Program-made: the position numbers and the translations under genes | Source of the DNA: Clostridiales bacterium | Lineage (GTDB): Bacteria; Bacillota; Clostridia; Peptostreptococcales; Anaerovoracaceae | Length of the DNA: 64,000 nucleotides | Assembly (NCBI GenBank): GCA_015058155.1 | Contig: SVCW01000003.1 | Location: 1-64,000, forward strand | Direction: 5' to 3' | Part shown: one piece after another, positions 26,170 to 34,700 of the stretch | Layout of the letters: every line of letters starts with the position of its first letter | How positions within the stretch are numbered: the stretch's first letter is position 1 | The notes under the pieces: model-generated | Told to the model about the DNA's origin: nothing | Databases searched by the model: none | The model's input: only the letters and a program-made list of their open reading frames with translations

Positions 26170-27195
26170 TTATTTCTGTCCGTATTTTGATGTTGCGATG
26201 CGAGCTGCAAGGAAATTTTCAAGCGGTGTGTCTTCATAGTTTGTGCAGCCGGGGCCTACCATGATACCTGTATCTGGTGCTGCATCGAGAGCTTCCTTAA
26301 TATGACCGTAAACTTCACCGAATGTCATGCTGTTATGGTGGAGTTCTTCATTGATGCCGCCGATGAGACACTTGTCTGTAATTTTTCTCGCTTCGGCAAA
26401 AGTCGGGCCAGCCCATCTGTCATGCCAGTTGATGCAGTTACCAGGGTAGTTCACGAGTCTCTGGAACATTGACTTTTCTTTTTCAGGTGTGAAGCTGTGA
26501 ATATGGATAACATTGAACCATGTGTCGTCAATGTATGCATTCATTACTTCAAGGTCGTACTTTTCGCCAAACTCGTCATATGTTTCATCGTTCATGAAAC
26601 GATAGTTTGCAAGCTGTGTAGCAAAGAAGAAACCGTCTACTCCTACTTCGAGATTCTTCTTCACATAATCGATAGTGTTTGCTGTAATTGTTGCAAGCGC
26701 CTTGTGGACTACTTCAGGTTTTTCTTTGATTGCATCCATAAGACATGATTCGCCTACAAGCTTGAAAAGTGTAGTAAGCGGGCTGAATACTGTCTGAATA
26801 ACAGGTGCTACATCGTCAGCTTCCTTCATCTTTTCAATCATTTTCTTAGCGTAAATCACCTGATTACCGAGAGTTCCCTTGCTTGCATCAAGCGGGATAA
26901 TCTTGTCCCAGTCGCTGTCTTCTTTGATAAATGGCTCTGTGATTACAGGCACGATATCAGGCTTGTAATACTTCTCCATTACAGGTCCGTAGTCTTCAAC
27001 AGAATGAAGGCCAAAAGGCATAAGTTTTACAAAATCAAGATCAAGATATGTATAGAATTTGAAATGCATTTCTGCAAGAAGATCAGGGTCCTGATCGTAT
27101 GGTGTAAGATGCGGCCAGAGTGCAAATGGTATTCTGTCTACCGGTTCGTGATTGATTGCAGCCTTTACACGTTCTGTTTTTGTCATGTGCTTCAT
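26170..27195 (-). CDS. Uroporphyrinogen decarboxylase (UroD) family protein
   Basis: 341-residue TIM-barrel protein of the UroD/MtaA/CmuA family: RIPFALWPH near the N-terminus, then GVDGFFFATQ, INWHDRWAGPTF, GGINEELHH and MVGPGCTNYEDTPLENF. No other heme genes are nearby, so a corrinoid or other methyltransferase role is more likely than heme synthesis. It follows a YfcC-type carrier by 79 nt in the same direction, which hints that the carrier imports its substrate. Confidence 0.85.
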   Translation of the reverse strand: MKHMTKTERVKAAINHEPVDRIPFALWPHLTPYDQDPDLLAEMHFKFYTYLDLDFVKLMPFGLHSVEDYGPVMEKYYKPDIVPVITEPFIKEDSDWDKIIPLDASKGTLGNQVIYAKKMIEKMKEADDVAPVIQTVFSPLTTLFKLVGESCLMDAIKEKPEVVHKALATITANTIDYVKKNLEVGVDGFFFATQLANYRFMNDETYDEFGEKYDLEVMNAYIDDTWFNVIHIHSFTPEKEKSMFQRLVNYPGNCINWHDRWAGPTFAEARKITDKCLIGGINEELHHNSMTFGEVYGHIKEALDAAPDTGIMVGPGCTNYEDTPLENFLAARIATSKYGQK

Positions 27196-27274
27196 CTTAA
27201 TACCTCCTTGGTTACTTTATATTATATATAAAGCGCGGCGAAATCCATAGACTCCGCCGCATTGAAATCATAAT

Positions 27275-28684
27275 TTAGAATGGGCCGTAATTAATTGCAT
27301 TTGCAAATACGAGGAATACTGCACCGAGCACTACCCAGATTGTAAAGAGCGGCCATAAGAACTTAACCCACTTTTCAAAAGGAATCTTTGCAACCGCAAG
27401 ATATGAAAGAGTTACTGATGAAGTAGGGATGATTGAATTTGAGAAACCGTCAGCAAACTGGAAGCAAAGTACTGCTGTCTGTCTTGTGATACCTACGATA
27501 TCTGCGATTGGAGTTACGATAGGCATTACAGTAGCAGCCTGTCCTGTTGAACTTGGAATTACGATTGAAATAAGAATCTGTACAACATACATACCAAGCA
27601 CGGCAATAGCTTCAGGTAAAACAAGTACTACGCTGCTGAGTCCGTGAATGATTGTATCAAGAATCTGACCATCTTCCATAACGATTACGATAGCCTTCGC
27701 AAAACCTGTTGAGAGAGCACCAAATGTAAGTCCTGCACATCCGTCAACAAACTTTTCTGCGATTGTATCGAGGTTGAGCTTTCCGATAAGACCACCGATA
27801 ACGCCCATAGCAAGGAATACACCTGTCATTTCATCAATATACCATCCCCATACGAAGAGACCATATACCATAAGCAAGATTCCGCCAACGAATACGAGAA
27901 GAACGCCCTTATCTCTTCCAGTCATCTTGTCGAGTGCTGATACGTCGAGGTCCTGTCTTTCAGTTTCACACTTACAATCCTTAACGATACTCTTTGAAGG
28001 ATCCTTCTTGACTTTCTTCGCATAACGAACGATAAACCAAACTGTTATAACATAATATACTGCGAAGATGACAAGTCTGAGCCAGATACCTGAGTACATT
28101 GGAAGACCTGAAATAGCCTGTGCGATACCTGTTGAGAACGGATTAAGGAATCCGGCATTGAATCCTACTGCAGCACCGAGTACTGTTGCAGCAAGACCAA
28201 CAAGCGCATCATATCCGAGCGCATGTGCAATTGCGATACCTATAGGTACAAATACTACGAGTTCGTCTGACATACCGTATGTAGCTCCGCCCATACCGAA
28301 TACGAAGCAGAATACAGGTACGAATGCCTTTGCAATGAACTTACTGTTTGCGAGTGATGCAACACCTCTGTCGATCGCGCCTGTGGCATTTAATATTTCC
28401 ATCATACCACCAGTTACGAATACGCAGAAGATAACGTCAGCAACGCCCTGCATACCTAAAGTAAATGAAGTAAGGAACTGGATAAATGTAACCGGTGTTC
28501 TTTCAACAGTTGTGAATGAGTCCGGATTTACAAGTTCTCTACCTGTTGCCTCATCATAGAATCTTTCGTATGAACCCGCAGGAATTACGTAAGTAAGGAT
28601 AGCCATTACCATTACGAACAATGCGAGAAGGACGAAAGTATGAGGCACTTTAAAGCCTTTTTTCTTGTCGTTTAATGTTTCCAT
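27275..28684 (-). CDS. YfcC family anion/amino-acid carrier
   Basis: 469-residue membrane protein with about 12 hydrophobic segments, starting with KVPHTFVLLALFVMVMAILTY-type helix 1. Glycine-rich stretches such as FGMGGATYGMSDE and SSTGQAATVMPI are typical of the YfcC/ArcD branch of the ion-transporter superfamily. Members carry amino acids or dicarboxylates, but the substrate cannot be predicted here. Upstream of the UroD-like gene in the same unit. Confidence 0.87.
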   Translation of the reverse strand: METLNDKKKGFKVPHTFVLLALFVMVMAILTYVIPAGSYERFYDEATGRELVNPDSFTTVERTPVTFIQFLTSFTLGMQGVADVIFCVFVTGGMMEILNATGAIDRGVASLANSKFIAKAFVPVFCFVFGMGGATYGMSDELVVFVPIGIAIAHALGYDALVGLAATVLGAAVGFNAGFLNPFSTGIAQAISGLPMYSGIWLRLVIFAVYYVITVWFIVRYAKKVKKDPSKSIVKDCKCETERQDLDVSALDKMTGRDKGVLLVFVGGILLMVYGLFVWGWYIDEMTGVFLAMGVIGGLIGKLNLDTIAEKFVDGCAGLTFGALSTGFAKAIVIVMEDGQILDTIIHGLSSVVLVLPEAIAVLGMYVVQILISIVIPSSTGQAATVMPIVTPIADIVGITRQTAVLCFQFADGFSNSIIPTSSVTLSYLAVAKIPFEKWVKFLWPLFTIWVVLGAVFLVFANAINYGPF

Positions 28685-28753
28685 TACACTTTCCTCCTTA
28701 TAAACTGCAATAACAAACCATGTTATTAGTGCGTTAAAAAATAAAACATGGCG

Positions 28754-28775
28754 AAGTGTCCTTTACGAGACACTT
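28754..28775 (-). promoter_or_regulatory. Leader hairpin upstream of the YfcC gene
   Basis: AAGTGTC/GACACTT, a 7-bp stem with an 8-nt loop, lies about 70 nt before the start codon. A TTTTATTTTTT run follows a few nucleotides downstream on the minus strand. It may be an attenuator or a second terminator for the asnS transcript. Confidence 0.35.
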
Positions 28776-28855
28776 TCACCAATATGTGACATTTTATCAT
28801 CCTTTTCGCAATAAGTAAAGTGTATATTTATAAAAAATGATGAATTTTCATAATT

Positions 28856-28887
28856 GCAAAAAAGCGGCACGCATGAGCGAACCGCTT
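28856..28887 (-). terminator. Terminator of the asnS transcript
   Basis: AAGCGG/CCGCTT stem followed by TTTTTT on the minus strand. It lies about 175 nt after the asnS stop, so the structured repeat between them would be in the asnS 3' UTR. The lysS terminator has a similar sequence. Confidence 0.75.
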
Positions 28888-28917
28888 GGAATACTAATTC
28901 ATACAAATGTGCAGGTA

Positions 28918-29047
28918 AATCCTGCCCCTTGTTCTTAAGGCGCAGGATTTTTTGTTCGTAGCGAGGAAAACTAGGCATGAGGAGCGGAGCATACTTGAAG
29001 TATGTGAGCACCGAATGCCGACGTTTGACAAAGCTACGGGCAAAAAA
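28918..29047 (-). ncRNA. Structured repeat element copy 1, 3' of asnS
   Basis: A ~130-nt element found again at 36301-36426. Nested pairing in plus coordinates: TTTTTT with AAAAAA, CGTAGC (28957-28962) with GCTACG (29033-29038), AAAC..GGCAT with ATGCC..GTTT, CGG with CCG, and ATAC (28991-28994) with GTAT (29000-29003). Shared unpaired blocks include TGAGG, GGAGC, GTGAG and TGACAAAG. A hairpin 28918-28949 abuts it. Stem sequences differ from copy 2 while pairing is kept. The strand is assigned from the asnS direction; it could be the other. I cannot name a family. Confidence 0.6.
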
Positions 29048-29060
29048 GACAAGTCTTACC

Positions 29061-30455
29061 TTAGAAATCTGCTGAGTTTGGAGTTCTTGGGAACGGAAGC
29101 ACATCTCTGATGTTTGAAACGCCAGTGATGTACATGATGATTCTTTCGAATCCGAGTCCGTAACCTGCGTGCTTAACTCCGCCGTACTTTCTTAAATCGA
29201 GATACCACCAGTAATCTTCTTCCTTGAGACCCATTTCTGCCATTCTTTCTGTGAGAACGTCAAGTCTTTCTTCTCTCTGTGATCCACCGATGATTTCACC
29301 AACGCCAGGAACAAGAAGGTCGCATGCTGCTACTGTCTTGCCGTCGTCATTAAGGCGCATGTAGAATGCCTTGATATCCTTTGGATAGTCAGTTACGAAA
29401 ATAGGCTTTTTGAATACCTGTTCTGTTAAGTATCTTTCGTGTTCTGTCTGAAGGTCGATACCCCATTCTACAGGATACTGGAATTCAGCACCGCTCTTTA
29501 AGAGAATATCAACTGCTTCTGTATATGAAACCTTACCGAAGTCTGCATTTACGATATTGTTGAGTCTTTCGATGAGGCCCTTGTCTACGAATGAATTGAA
29601 GAATTCCATTTCTTCAGGAGCATTTTCAAGAACGTATCTGATGATGTGCTTGATCATTGCTTCTGCGAGTTCCATATTGTCATTGAGGTCTGCAAAAGCA
29701 ACTTCAGGTTCGATCATCCAGAATTCTGATGCGTGTCTTGCTGTGTGTGAATTTTCAGCTCTGAATGTAGGTCCGAAAGTATAAATCTTTCCGAAAGCCA
29801 TAGCGAATGTTTCGCCGTTTAACTGACCTGATACTGTGAGTGATGCTTCCTTGCCGAAGAAATCTTCTGTATAGTCGATTGTTCCGTCTTCGTTCTTTGG
29901 AAGGTTGTCCATGTCAAGAGTTGTAATTCTGAACATTTCGCCTGCACCTTCACAGTCACTTCCTGTGATGATAGGAGTATGAGTGTAAACAAATCCTCTT
30001 TCCTGGAAGAACTGGTGGATAGCATATGCAACGAGTGATCTTACTCTGAATACAGCTGAGAACATGTTTGTTCTTGGTCTTAAGTGAGCGATTTCTCTTA
30101 AGAATTCCATTGAATGTCTCTTTGGCTGAAGCGGATAATCAGGAGTTGATGGTGCTTCGATTAATACTTCGTGTGCCTTGAGTTCAAAAGGCTGCTTAGC
30201 TTCCGGAGTAAGCACAACTGTACCTGTTACATAAAGAGCTGTTGCGATGTATGCTCTTGAAACTTCTTCAAAATTATTAATAAATTCTTCTTCATATACA
30301 ACCTGTACTGACTTGAAGAATGAACCGTCATTTAATTCGATAAATCCGAACTTGTTTGAGCTACGATTATTTCTGATCCAGCCCTTGATTGTAATTTCTT
30401 TTCCTGCATATTCGGCAGTGTTTCTAAAAAGTTCTCTGATTTCTACGCTTTTCAT
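29061..30455 (-). CDS. asnS: Asparaginyl-tRNA synthetase
   Basis: 464-residue class IIb synthetase with an N-terminal OB-fold anticodon-binding domain ([15 protein letters not shown]) and a catalytic core (motif 2 [21 protein letters not shown]; motif 3 [15 protein letters not shown]). The ATG at 30455 (MKSVEIR) is chosen because AAGGA lies about 11 nt upstream; an earlier ATG touches that site. It has its own promoter and no T-box. A structured repeat follows the stop. Confidence 0.96.
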   Translation of the reverse strand: MKSVEIRELFRNTAEYAGKEITIKGWIRNNRSSNKFGFIELNDGSFFKSVQVVYEEEFINNFEEVSRAYIATALYVTGTVVLTPEAKQPFELKAHEVLIEAPSTPDYPLQPKRHSMEFLREIAHLRPRTNMFSAVFRVRSLVAYAIHQFFQERGFVYTHTPIITGSDCEGAGEMFRITTLDMDNLPKNEDGTIDYTEDFFGKEASLTVSGQLNGETFAMAFGKIYTFGPTFRAENSHTARHASEFWMIEPEVAFADLNDNMELAEAMIKHIIRYVLENAPEEMEFFNSFVDKGLIERLNNIVNADFGKVSYTEAVDILLKSGAEFQYPVEWGIDLQTEHERYLTEQVFKKPIFVTDYPKDIKAFYMRLNDDGKTVAACDLLVPGVGEIIGGSQREERLDVLTERMAEMGLKEEDYWWYLDLRKYGGVKHAGYGLGFERIIMYITGVSNIRDVLPFPRTPNSADF

Positions 30456-30499
30456 TTTAAACATCTTCCTTTTCAATGTTTTATTTAATACATCTTGTT

Positions 30500-30528
30500 A
30501 TTATATCAAATCGCACATTTTTAAGCAA
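30500..30528 (-). promoter_or_regulatory. asnS promoter
   Basis: Minus-strand TTGCTT (30523-30528), 17-nt spacer, TATAAT (30500-30505), about 45 nt before the asnS start. Confidence 0.7.
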
Positions 30529-30623
30529 TATGCTTTGTGCAAAGAATTCGTCTAAAGATTCAAAGCAAGAATGTTTTTTCTATTCACACGCAAAGTGTCA
30601 TGCTCTTTTGTCACATTATGCTA

Positions 30624-31517
30624 TTAATATAGCAATTTTGCCTTCAGCTCTGCTGTAATGGCATTTATGTCTATGTTTCCGTCCTCATCATCGTACGTTG
30701 CTATAAAATTGTCCCACGGTACAATTCCTGCCTGTTCATATGCCTCAAGCTTTTCGCGCCGTCTTTTCATGTATTCCGGATCAAACGTTCGGCCGAAATG
30801 CTCGATAAATATTACTTTCCCGTGTACATCCAGTACTGTAAAGTCCGGCACGAATACCCGCCCGTTTATTCTTATGACTTCTTCATAATGCAGAGGCCTG
30901 TTAATATTGTCAAGTATTCCCGTAAGGAGAACCTCTGATTTCGAACGTACTTTAAACCCTTTTGCTGTCATATGTTTCAGTTCGTTTTCCATATATGTGC
31001 TTTTTTCGTATGGTGAGTTCTCCCATCTTTTCTGAATATCGATATTTTCAAGAAGATATCGTTCATCGCTATTCCAGAGTCTGATTAATTCTCCTGTTGT
31101 TATATTTTCGTTTTCATCTTTCCTTTTCATTACACCCGAACCGATGTCGGTTGTCTTAAAGAAATCCTCCGGCAGCGACCTGATATTTTTATTAACAAGG
31201 CTCATCGCCGTTTTTTCGCAATTTGCGATGTAATTCCCTTTAAAATTTCTTAGCGCTTTCAAATTTGCTTCCAGAACTTTAATTTCTTTTTCCAGGAACT
31301 CCTTTCTTGCTAGTCTTTTAATTGTCGTCTTGTCCTTTGTTATCCCTTTTCGGATTCGTTTTCCATTATCATCTGTACTAACATGTAGAAATTCATACTT
31401 ATTGCGTCTTGCTACTCTGCGGACATGGCCATCCGGCATTTTTTTGAATTCACGGCGGTTCGCTTTGATTCGTGCCTTTGTCCTGCTAATCTCTTTATCC
31501 ACAAAACTGATTAACAT
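30624..31517 (-). CDS. Hypothetical protein with PD-(D/E)XK nuclease-like C-terminus
   Basis: 297 residues. The N-terminal half is basic and helical, probably coiled coil. The C-terminal half has RSKSEVLLTGIL, then VFVPDFTVLD and KVIFIEHFGR, the order (E, PD, xExH) of the PD-(D/E)XK fold. I believe a similar Clostridia family of unknown function exists but cannot name it. The ATG at 31517 has GAAGGAGG 4 nt upstream. It is monocistronic between asnS and pssA with a long AT-rich upstream region; there are no restriction or toxin genes next to it. Confidence 0.7.
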   Translation of the reverse strand: MLISFVDKEISRTKARIKANRREFKKMPDGHVRRVARRNKYEFLHVSTDDNGKRIRKGITKDKTTIKRLARKEFLEKEIKVLEANLKALRNFKGNYIANCEKTAMSLVNKNIRSLPEDFFKTTDIGSGVMKRKDENENITTGELIRLWNSDERYLLENIDIQKRWENSPYEKSTYMENELKHMTAKGFKVRSKSEVLLTGILDNINRPLHYEEVIRINGRVFVPDFTVLDVHGKVIFIEHFGRTFDPEYMKRRREKLEAYEQAGIVPWDNFIATYDDEDGNIDINAITAELKAKLLY

Positions 31518-31876
31518 CTTTCCTCCTTCGATACCGGTTCCATGCAAATGCTGTCATTATTAATTTATACTGTCATTTTGCCACCAGATTTATCACCTGC
31601 TTCGGCAAGATCACACATATAACACTTTCAGTGTTGTCATTTTTTTAATACCGTCAAGAATTGGCAGCAATAACGGCCATTGTAATTGTCATAAACCCTA
31701 ATAAAGCGATTATTTCATCAGTACCGTTGTGATTTATCACATTTCAAGTGAATATTTGCTGTCGATTTTTCGTTAAAACCGAATAGTGACTGCAATTGGC
31801 TGGAACCACACTGAAAACCCTTTATTTTTTAACATATTATACTTTATTTGGTATTTTTTTACAATAACAAACCGCT
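31518..31876. other. AT-rich intergenic stretch without a recognisable gene
   Basis: About 360 bp between the nuclease-like gene and pssA. No coding frame of note on either strand. It contains several TGTCAT/TTGTCAT words (31551-31700) and a small palindrome GTGATTTATCAC near 31728, possibly control sites for the nuclease-like gene. It could also be decayed sequence. Confidence 0.4.
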
Positions 31877-31913
31877 AAAAACCTCCCTGATTTGATAAAT
31901 AATCACGGGAGGT
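31877..31913 (-). terminator. Terminator of pssA
   Basis: ACCTCCC (31881-31887) pairs with GGGAGGT (31907-31913), followed on the minus strand by TTTTTAGC. Directly after the pssA stop. Confidence 0.8.
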
Positions 31914-31919
31914 CTATTA

Positions 31920-32510
31920 CTACTTTTTCAGACGAAGTATCTTAAGCCAGTCAGGCTTTTTAACTTTGATATCAAGCACGAATAAGAATGCTGTGAGACC
32001 GAGCATTATATGAAGAATCACGATAAAGGCATTCTCAGGCACAAAGAACTTCGAAATATACACAATCGGCATAATTATCGAAATCGAAGTTACAGGAAGT
32101 CCGCGATAATACTTCGCGATTCCTCCGCCTTCCTGCTTCTGGCGATTCATTTCAAGGGCATTGAAAAACGCAAGTCTGCATACGGCGCACATCGCGAGAA
32201 GAAACTCAAGCGCAATTCCGACAAACCCGTTCACTCCGATGAAATAGCAGATCACGCCAGGTGTAACACCGAATGCGATCACATCAACAAGTGAATCGAG
32301 CTGAATTCCGAAATTCTTCTCGTCTTCTGTCCTGTTCTTTTTTGTACGTGCCACGATACCATCGAAAGCGTCGAGAAAACCCGAAATGAACACGCACATT
32401 ACTGCGAGTGTGAACATTTCTTTCTGCGCCAGCACCATTCCAGAAACAGCCGAAGCAAGGCTCAGATAAGTAAGTATAACAGTGTAGTCATAAACACCAA
32501 TCAGCTTCAA
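31920..32510 (-). CDS. pssA: CDP-diacylglycerol-serine O-phosphatidyltransferase
   Basis: 196-residue CDP-alcohol phosphatidyltransferase with several membrane helices. The signature appears as GFLDAFDGIVAR and then GIQLDSLVD, giving the D-G-A-R-G-D-D spacing of the metal site. It makes phosphatidylserine from CDP-diacylglycerol and serine; the PssA subfamily call rests on overall similarity. DUF368 precedes it by 25 nt in the same direction. Confidence 0.88.
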   Translation of the reverse strand: MKLIGVYDYTVILTYLSLASAVSGMVLAQKEMFTLAVMCVFISGFLDAFDGIVARTKKNRTEDEKNFGIQLDSLVDVIAFGVTPGVICYFIGVNGFVGIALEFLLAMCAVCRLAFFNALEMNRQKQEGGGIAKYYRGLPVTSISIIMPIVYISKFFVPENAFIVILHIMLGLTAFLFVLDIKVKKPDWLKILRLKK

Positions 32511-32535
32511 AAAAACACCTTCCTTTTAAGTCGAG

Positions 32536-33372
32536 TTAATAATCTTTTCTGTTTTTTAGTTTATTCTTGATTGCTCCCTTATCTTCAATCACTCCAAGAT
32601 AAAAAGAAACGGCAAATCCGATAATCATAAGCACAATCGCCACAGCCGACTGTACATTAAAAGCGAGCACACACGTCTCATTAAGGATATTCGGTATCAT
32701 TGACAGGAAGAGCCCGAATACAATTGAAAATGTTGCTGTGTAATATCTCGAAAATAACTTGCTCATAAGATAGGAAATTACCATGCCGCCGCCGGCAACA
32801 CCTATCACCATAGGCGCAAGAACCGAAACATCGAAATCCGCTAGTGAACTGATATATACTTCATAATATCCAAGGCTTGATAACACTACTGCAGGATCAA
32901 GTCCCGGAACGATCGCCGTAGCAACTACTGCAACACCAAGGAAAACTGACTGCGGAACAGAAGGATTTACAATCTGCTCAAAGTTTTCCGTATTTACAGT
33001 AAACATCCATGCACCGACAGCAGCTGCTGCTGCAATTACAAAATAATACTTTAGTGAAAAACCTTCCTTCTTCGCTTCCTTGTAAAAAATCGGTATGGTT
33101 CCGAGAATCAGCCCGAGAAAACAGAAACGTGTAGGCATTTCATGATTATTGAGAAGATAATCAAGCACCTTGCTGAATGCCAGTACACCTATAAGCATCC
33201 CCGATACTATCGGAATAAGAAACTTTACATTATTTCTGAAATTAGTAAAAAGTGTTCCGATTGCATGAAGCGTCTTTTGATAAAGACCGAAAATTATCAG
33301 AAGTACGCTTCCCGAAAGTCCCGGCGAAATACCTCCGAACCCAACAATTATCCCTTTTAAAAAGTTTTTCAT
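32536..33372 (-). CDS. DUF368 family membrane protein
   Basis: 278-residue polytopic membrane protein with the DUF368 start KGIIVGFGGISPGLSGSVLL and the second glycine-rich repeat VATAIVPGLDPAVVLSSLGYY. I recall proposals that this family flips or transports undecaprenyl phosphate, but that cannot be tested here. Likely co-transcribed with pssA. Confidence 0.85.
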   Translation of the reverse strand: MKNFLKGIIVGFGGISPGLSGSVLLIIFGLYQKTLHAIGTLFTNFRNNVKFLIPIVSGMLIGVLAFSKVLDYLLNNHEMPTRFCFLGLILGTIPIFYKEAKKEGFSLKYYFVIAAAAAVGAWMFTVNTENFEQIVNPSVPQSVFLGVAVVATAIVPGLDPAVVLSSLGYYEVYISSLADFDVSVLAPMVIGVAGGGMVISYLMSKLFSRYYTATFSIVFGLFLSMIPNILNETCVLAFNVQSAVAIVLMIIGFAVSFYLGVIEDKGAIKNKLKNRKDY

Positions 33373-33470
33373 TTTATTCCCCTGTAAACCTCCTGAAATA
33401 GCTGATTATTATAATTTTAATACTAAAGGCGCCCTTAATCAATCAGTTGTTGGAAAACATTCTTAGAAAA

Positions 33471-33623
33471 ATGACACCTTTTTCAATAATCACTTCTGTT
33501 GCCGTTGACAACTATCATCTTTTCAAAAACGCAGAATTGAGACTCGCAAGAAATGCGACTGAAAAAGAGCGTCACCGCTTCCACCCTGCAGGCTGGACTG
33601 CAGTTGCTGACAAAGAACAGTAA
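33471..33623 (+). CDS. Possible 50-residue protein or gene remnant
   Basis: ATG-to-TAA frame of 50 codons. The last 30 residues (NAELRLARNATEKERHRF, then HPAGW) have protein-like composition and codon use. There is no clear ribosome binding site, but a strong terminator starts 10 nt after the stop and a TATAAT-like hexamer lies near 33410. It may be a small gene or the tail of a lost one. I recognise no family. The rest of 33373-33694 holds nothing else. Confidence 0.35.
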   Translation: MTPFSIITSVAVDNYHLFKNAELRLARNATEKERHRFHPAGWTAVADKEQ

Positions 33624-33632
33624 TACTCACAT

Positions 33633-33676
33633 AAAAAGTGCAGGTATCAGAAATTCTTCTGAGGCCTGCACTTTTT
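33633..33676. terminator. Bidirectional terminator
   Basis: AAAAAGTGCAGG pairs with CCTGCACTTTTT, with an inner TCAGAA/TTCTGA helix. It lies between the small plus-strand frame and the MBL gene, T-runs on both strands. Confidence 0.9.
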
Positions 33677-33694
33677 ATTTTCAAAATATGTAAT

Positions 33695-34540
33695 TTAAAA
33701 CTCCATTACAAGCCCGCAGCAGAGTTTATTCATTATTCCGGGAAGCTCACTATCGAGAATATCGTAGGCCCTGTCACCTGTGCAGTGGCCTGTGTACATA
33801 CACTTGACACCTGCGTTTCTGATTTCAGCAGCAACTGCTTTTACCTCTTCATCAGTCTTGTTGAAGAGATGAAAGCCTCCGATATATGCATAAATTTCCT
33901 TATTGTTTAAATTCTTTGCAAGTGCTCTGCTCCCGAGAGCTTCCCTGACCTCGTTTATTATATTCACAACGCCGCCATGTGAACATGAATTGAAGATCAC
34001 AAGTCCTTTATCAGTATCAAAAACGAGACTCTGTTCGTGGTAGAAGTTATCGAAAATCATTTCGCCGTCCACCTTGAGATACATCTTTTCTCTTTCACCG
34101 ATTTTTTCAAGTCCAGGCGTTGAATGCGGAACAGTGTAAACACCTTCACAGATTTCATATACTCCGTTTGTATATATAATTCTGTCCTTGTACTTTTCAA
34201 GCATACCTACTGGAACACCGGCATATTCAAGCGATTTAGTACTGTCATAATATGAATAAAGGTTTTCTTCCGTTCCTTCCTGAAGATAAAGCGGCGCCTT
34301 CTTATTGATTTCAAAGAATGCCGGATACCCGTTTGAATGATCGTAATGAGCATGTGAAAGCACAGTAAACTCAACCTTTTCAATCGATTTTCCGAGTTTC
34401 TCTGCGTTTTCAGCAAATAGTGGCGAATCGCCGGTGTCGAGAAGTATTCTCCTGTCACCATACTCTATATAAACCGAAAGTCCCCACTCACCGCAGAGTT
34501 CTTCAGTAGCAATATTATCTACAAGCACAGTTCCTATCAT
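33695..34540 (-). CDS. Metallo-beta-lactamase fold hydrolase
   Basis: 281-residue MBL-fold protein. The dinuclear metal motif is LSHAHYDHSNG, with further ligands in NSCSHGG and GGFHLF. It resembles the branch annotated as dihydropterin-RFA-P synthase-like hydrolases; substrate unknown. The ATG at 34540 (MIGTVLV) is preferred because AAAGGAG lies about 9 nt upstream. Confidence 0.88.
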   Translation of the reverse strand: MIGTVLVDNIATEELCGEWGLSVYIEYGDRRILLDTGDSPLFAENAEKLGKSIEKVEFTVLSHAHYDHSNGYPAFFEINKKAPLYLQEGTEENLYSYYDSTKSLEYAGVPVGMLEKYKDRIIYTNGVYEICEGVYTVPHSTPGLEKIGEREKMYLKVDGEMIFDNFYHEQSLVFDTDKGLVIFNSCSHGGVVNIINEVREALGSRALAKNLNNKEIYAYIGGFHLFNKTDEEVKAVAAEIRNAGVKCMYTGHCTGDRAYDILDSELPGIMNKLCCGLVMEF

Positions 34541-34647
34541 CTTAAAGGCTCCTTTCCGCAAACAATTCTAAAAGTCAACTTCATCATATCATGCTTACAA
34601 ATTGTTGTACATTGTTTTTCAATTTCCGGCTGCATTATTCCATACAC

Positions 34648-34678
34648 ATAAAAGCCTGAACTTTTGCAAAGTCCGGGC
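34648..34678 (-). terminator. Terminator of the AGCS symporter gene
   Basis: GCCCGGACTTTGC pairs imperfectly with AAAAGTTCAGGC on the minus strand, followed by TTTTATG. Confidence 0.65.
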
Positions 34679-34700
34679 ATGTCATGTTCATAAGCTCAAA

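Noticed and set aside
28763-29104. 113-codon frame across the asnS 3' region
   Set aside because: It covers the structured repeat and runs into the asnS 3' end. The composition follows the RNA element, not a protein, and copy 2 does not keep the frame.
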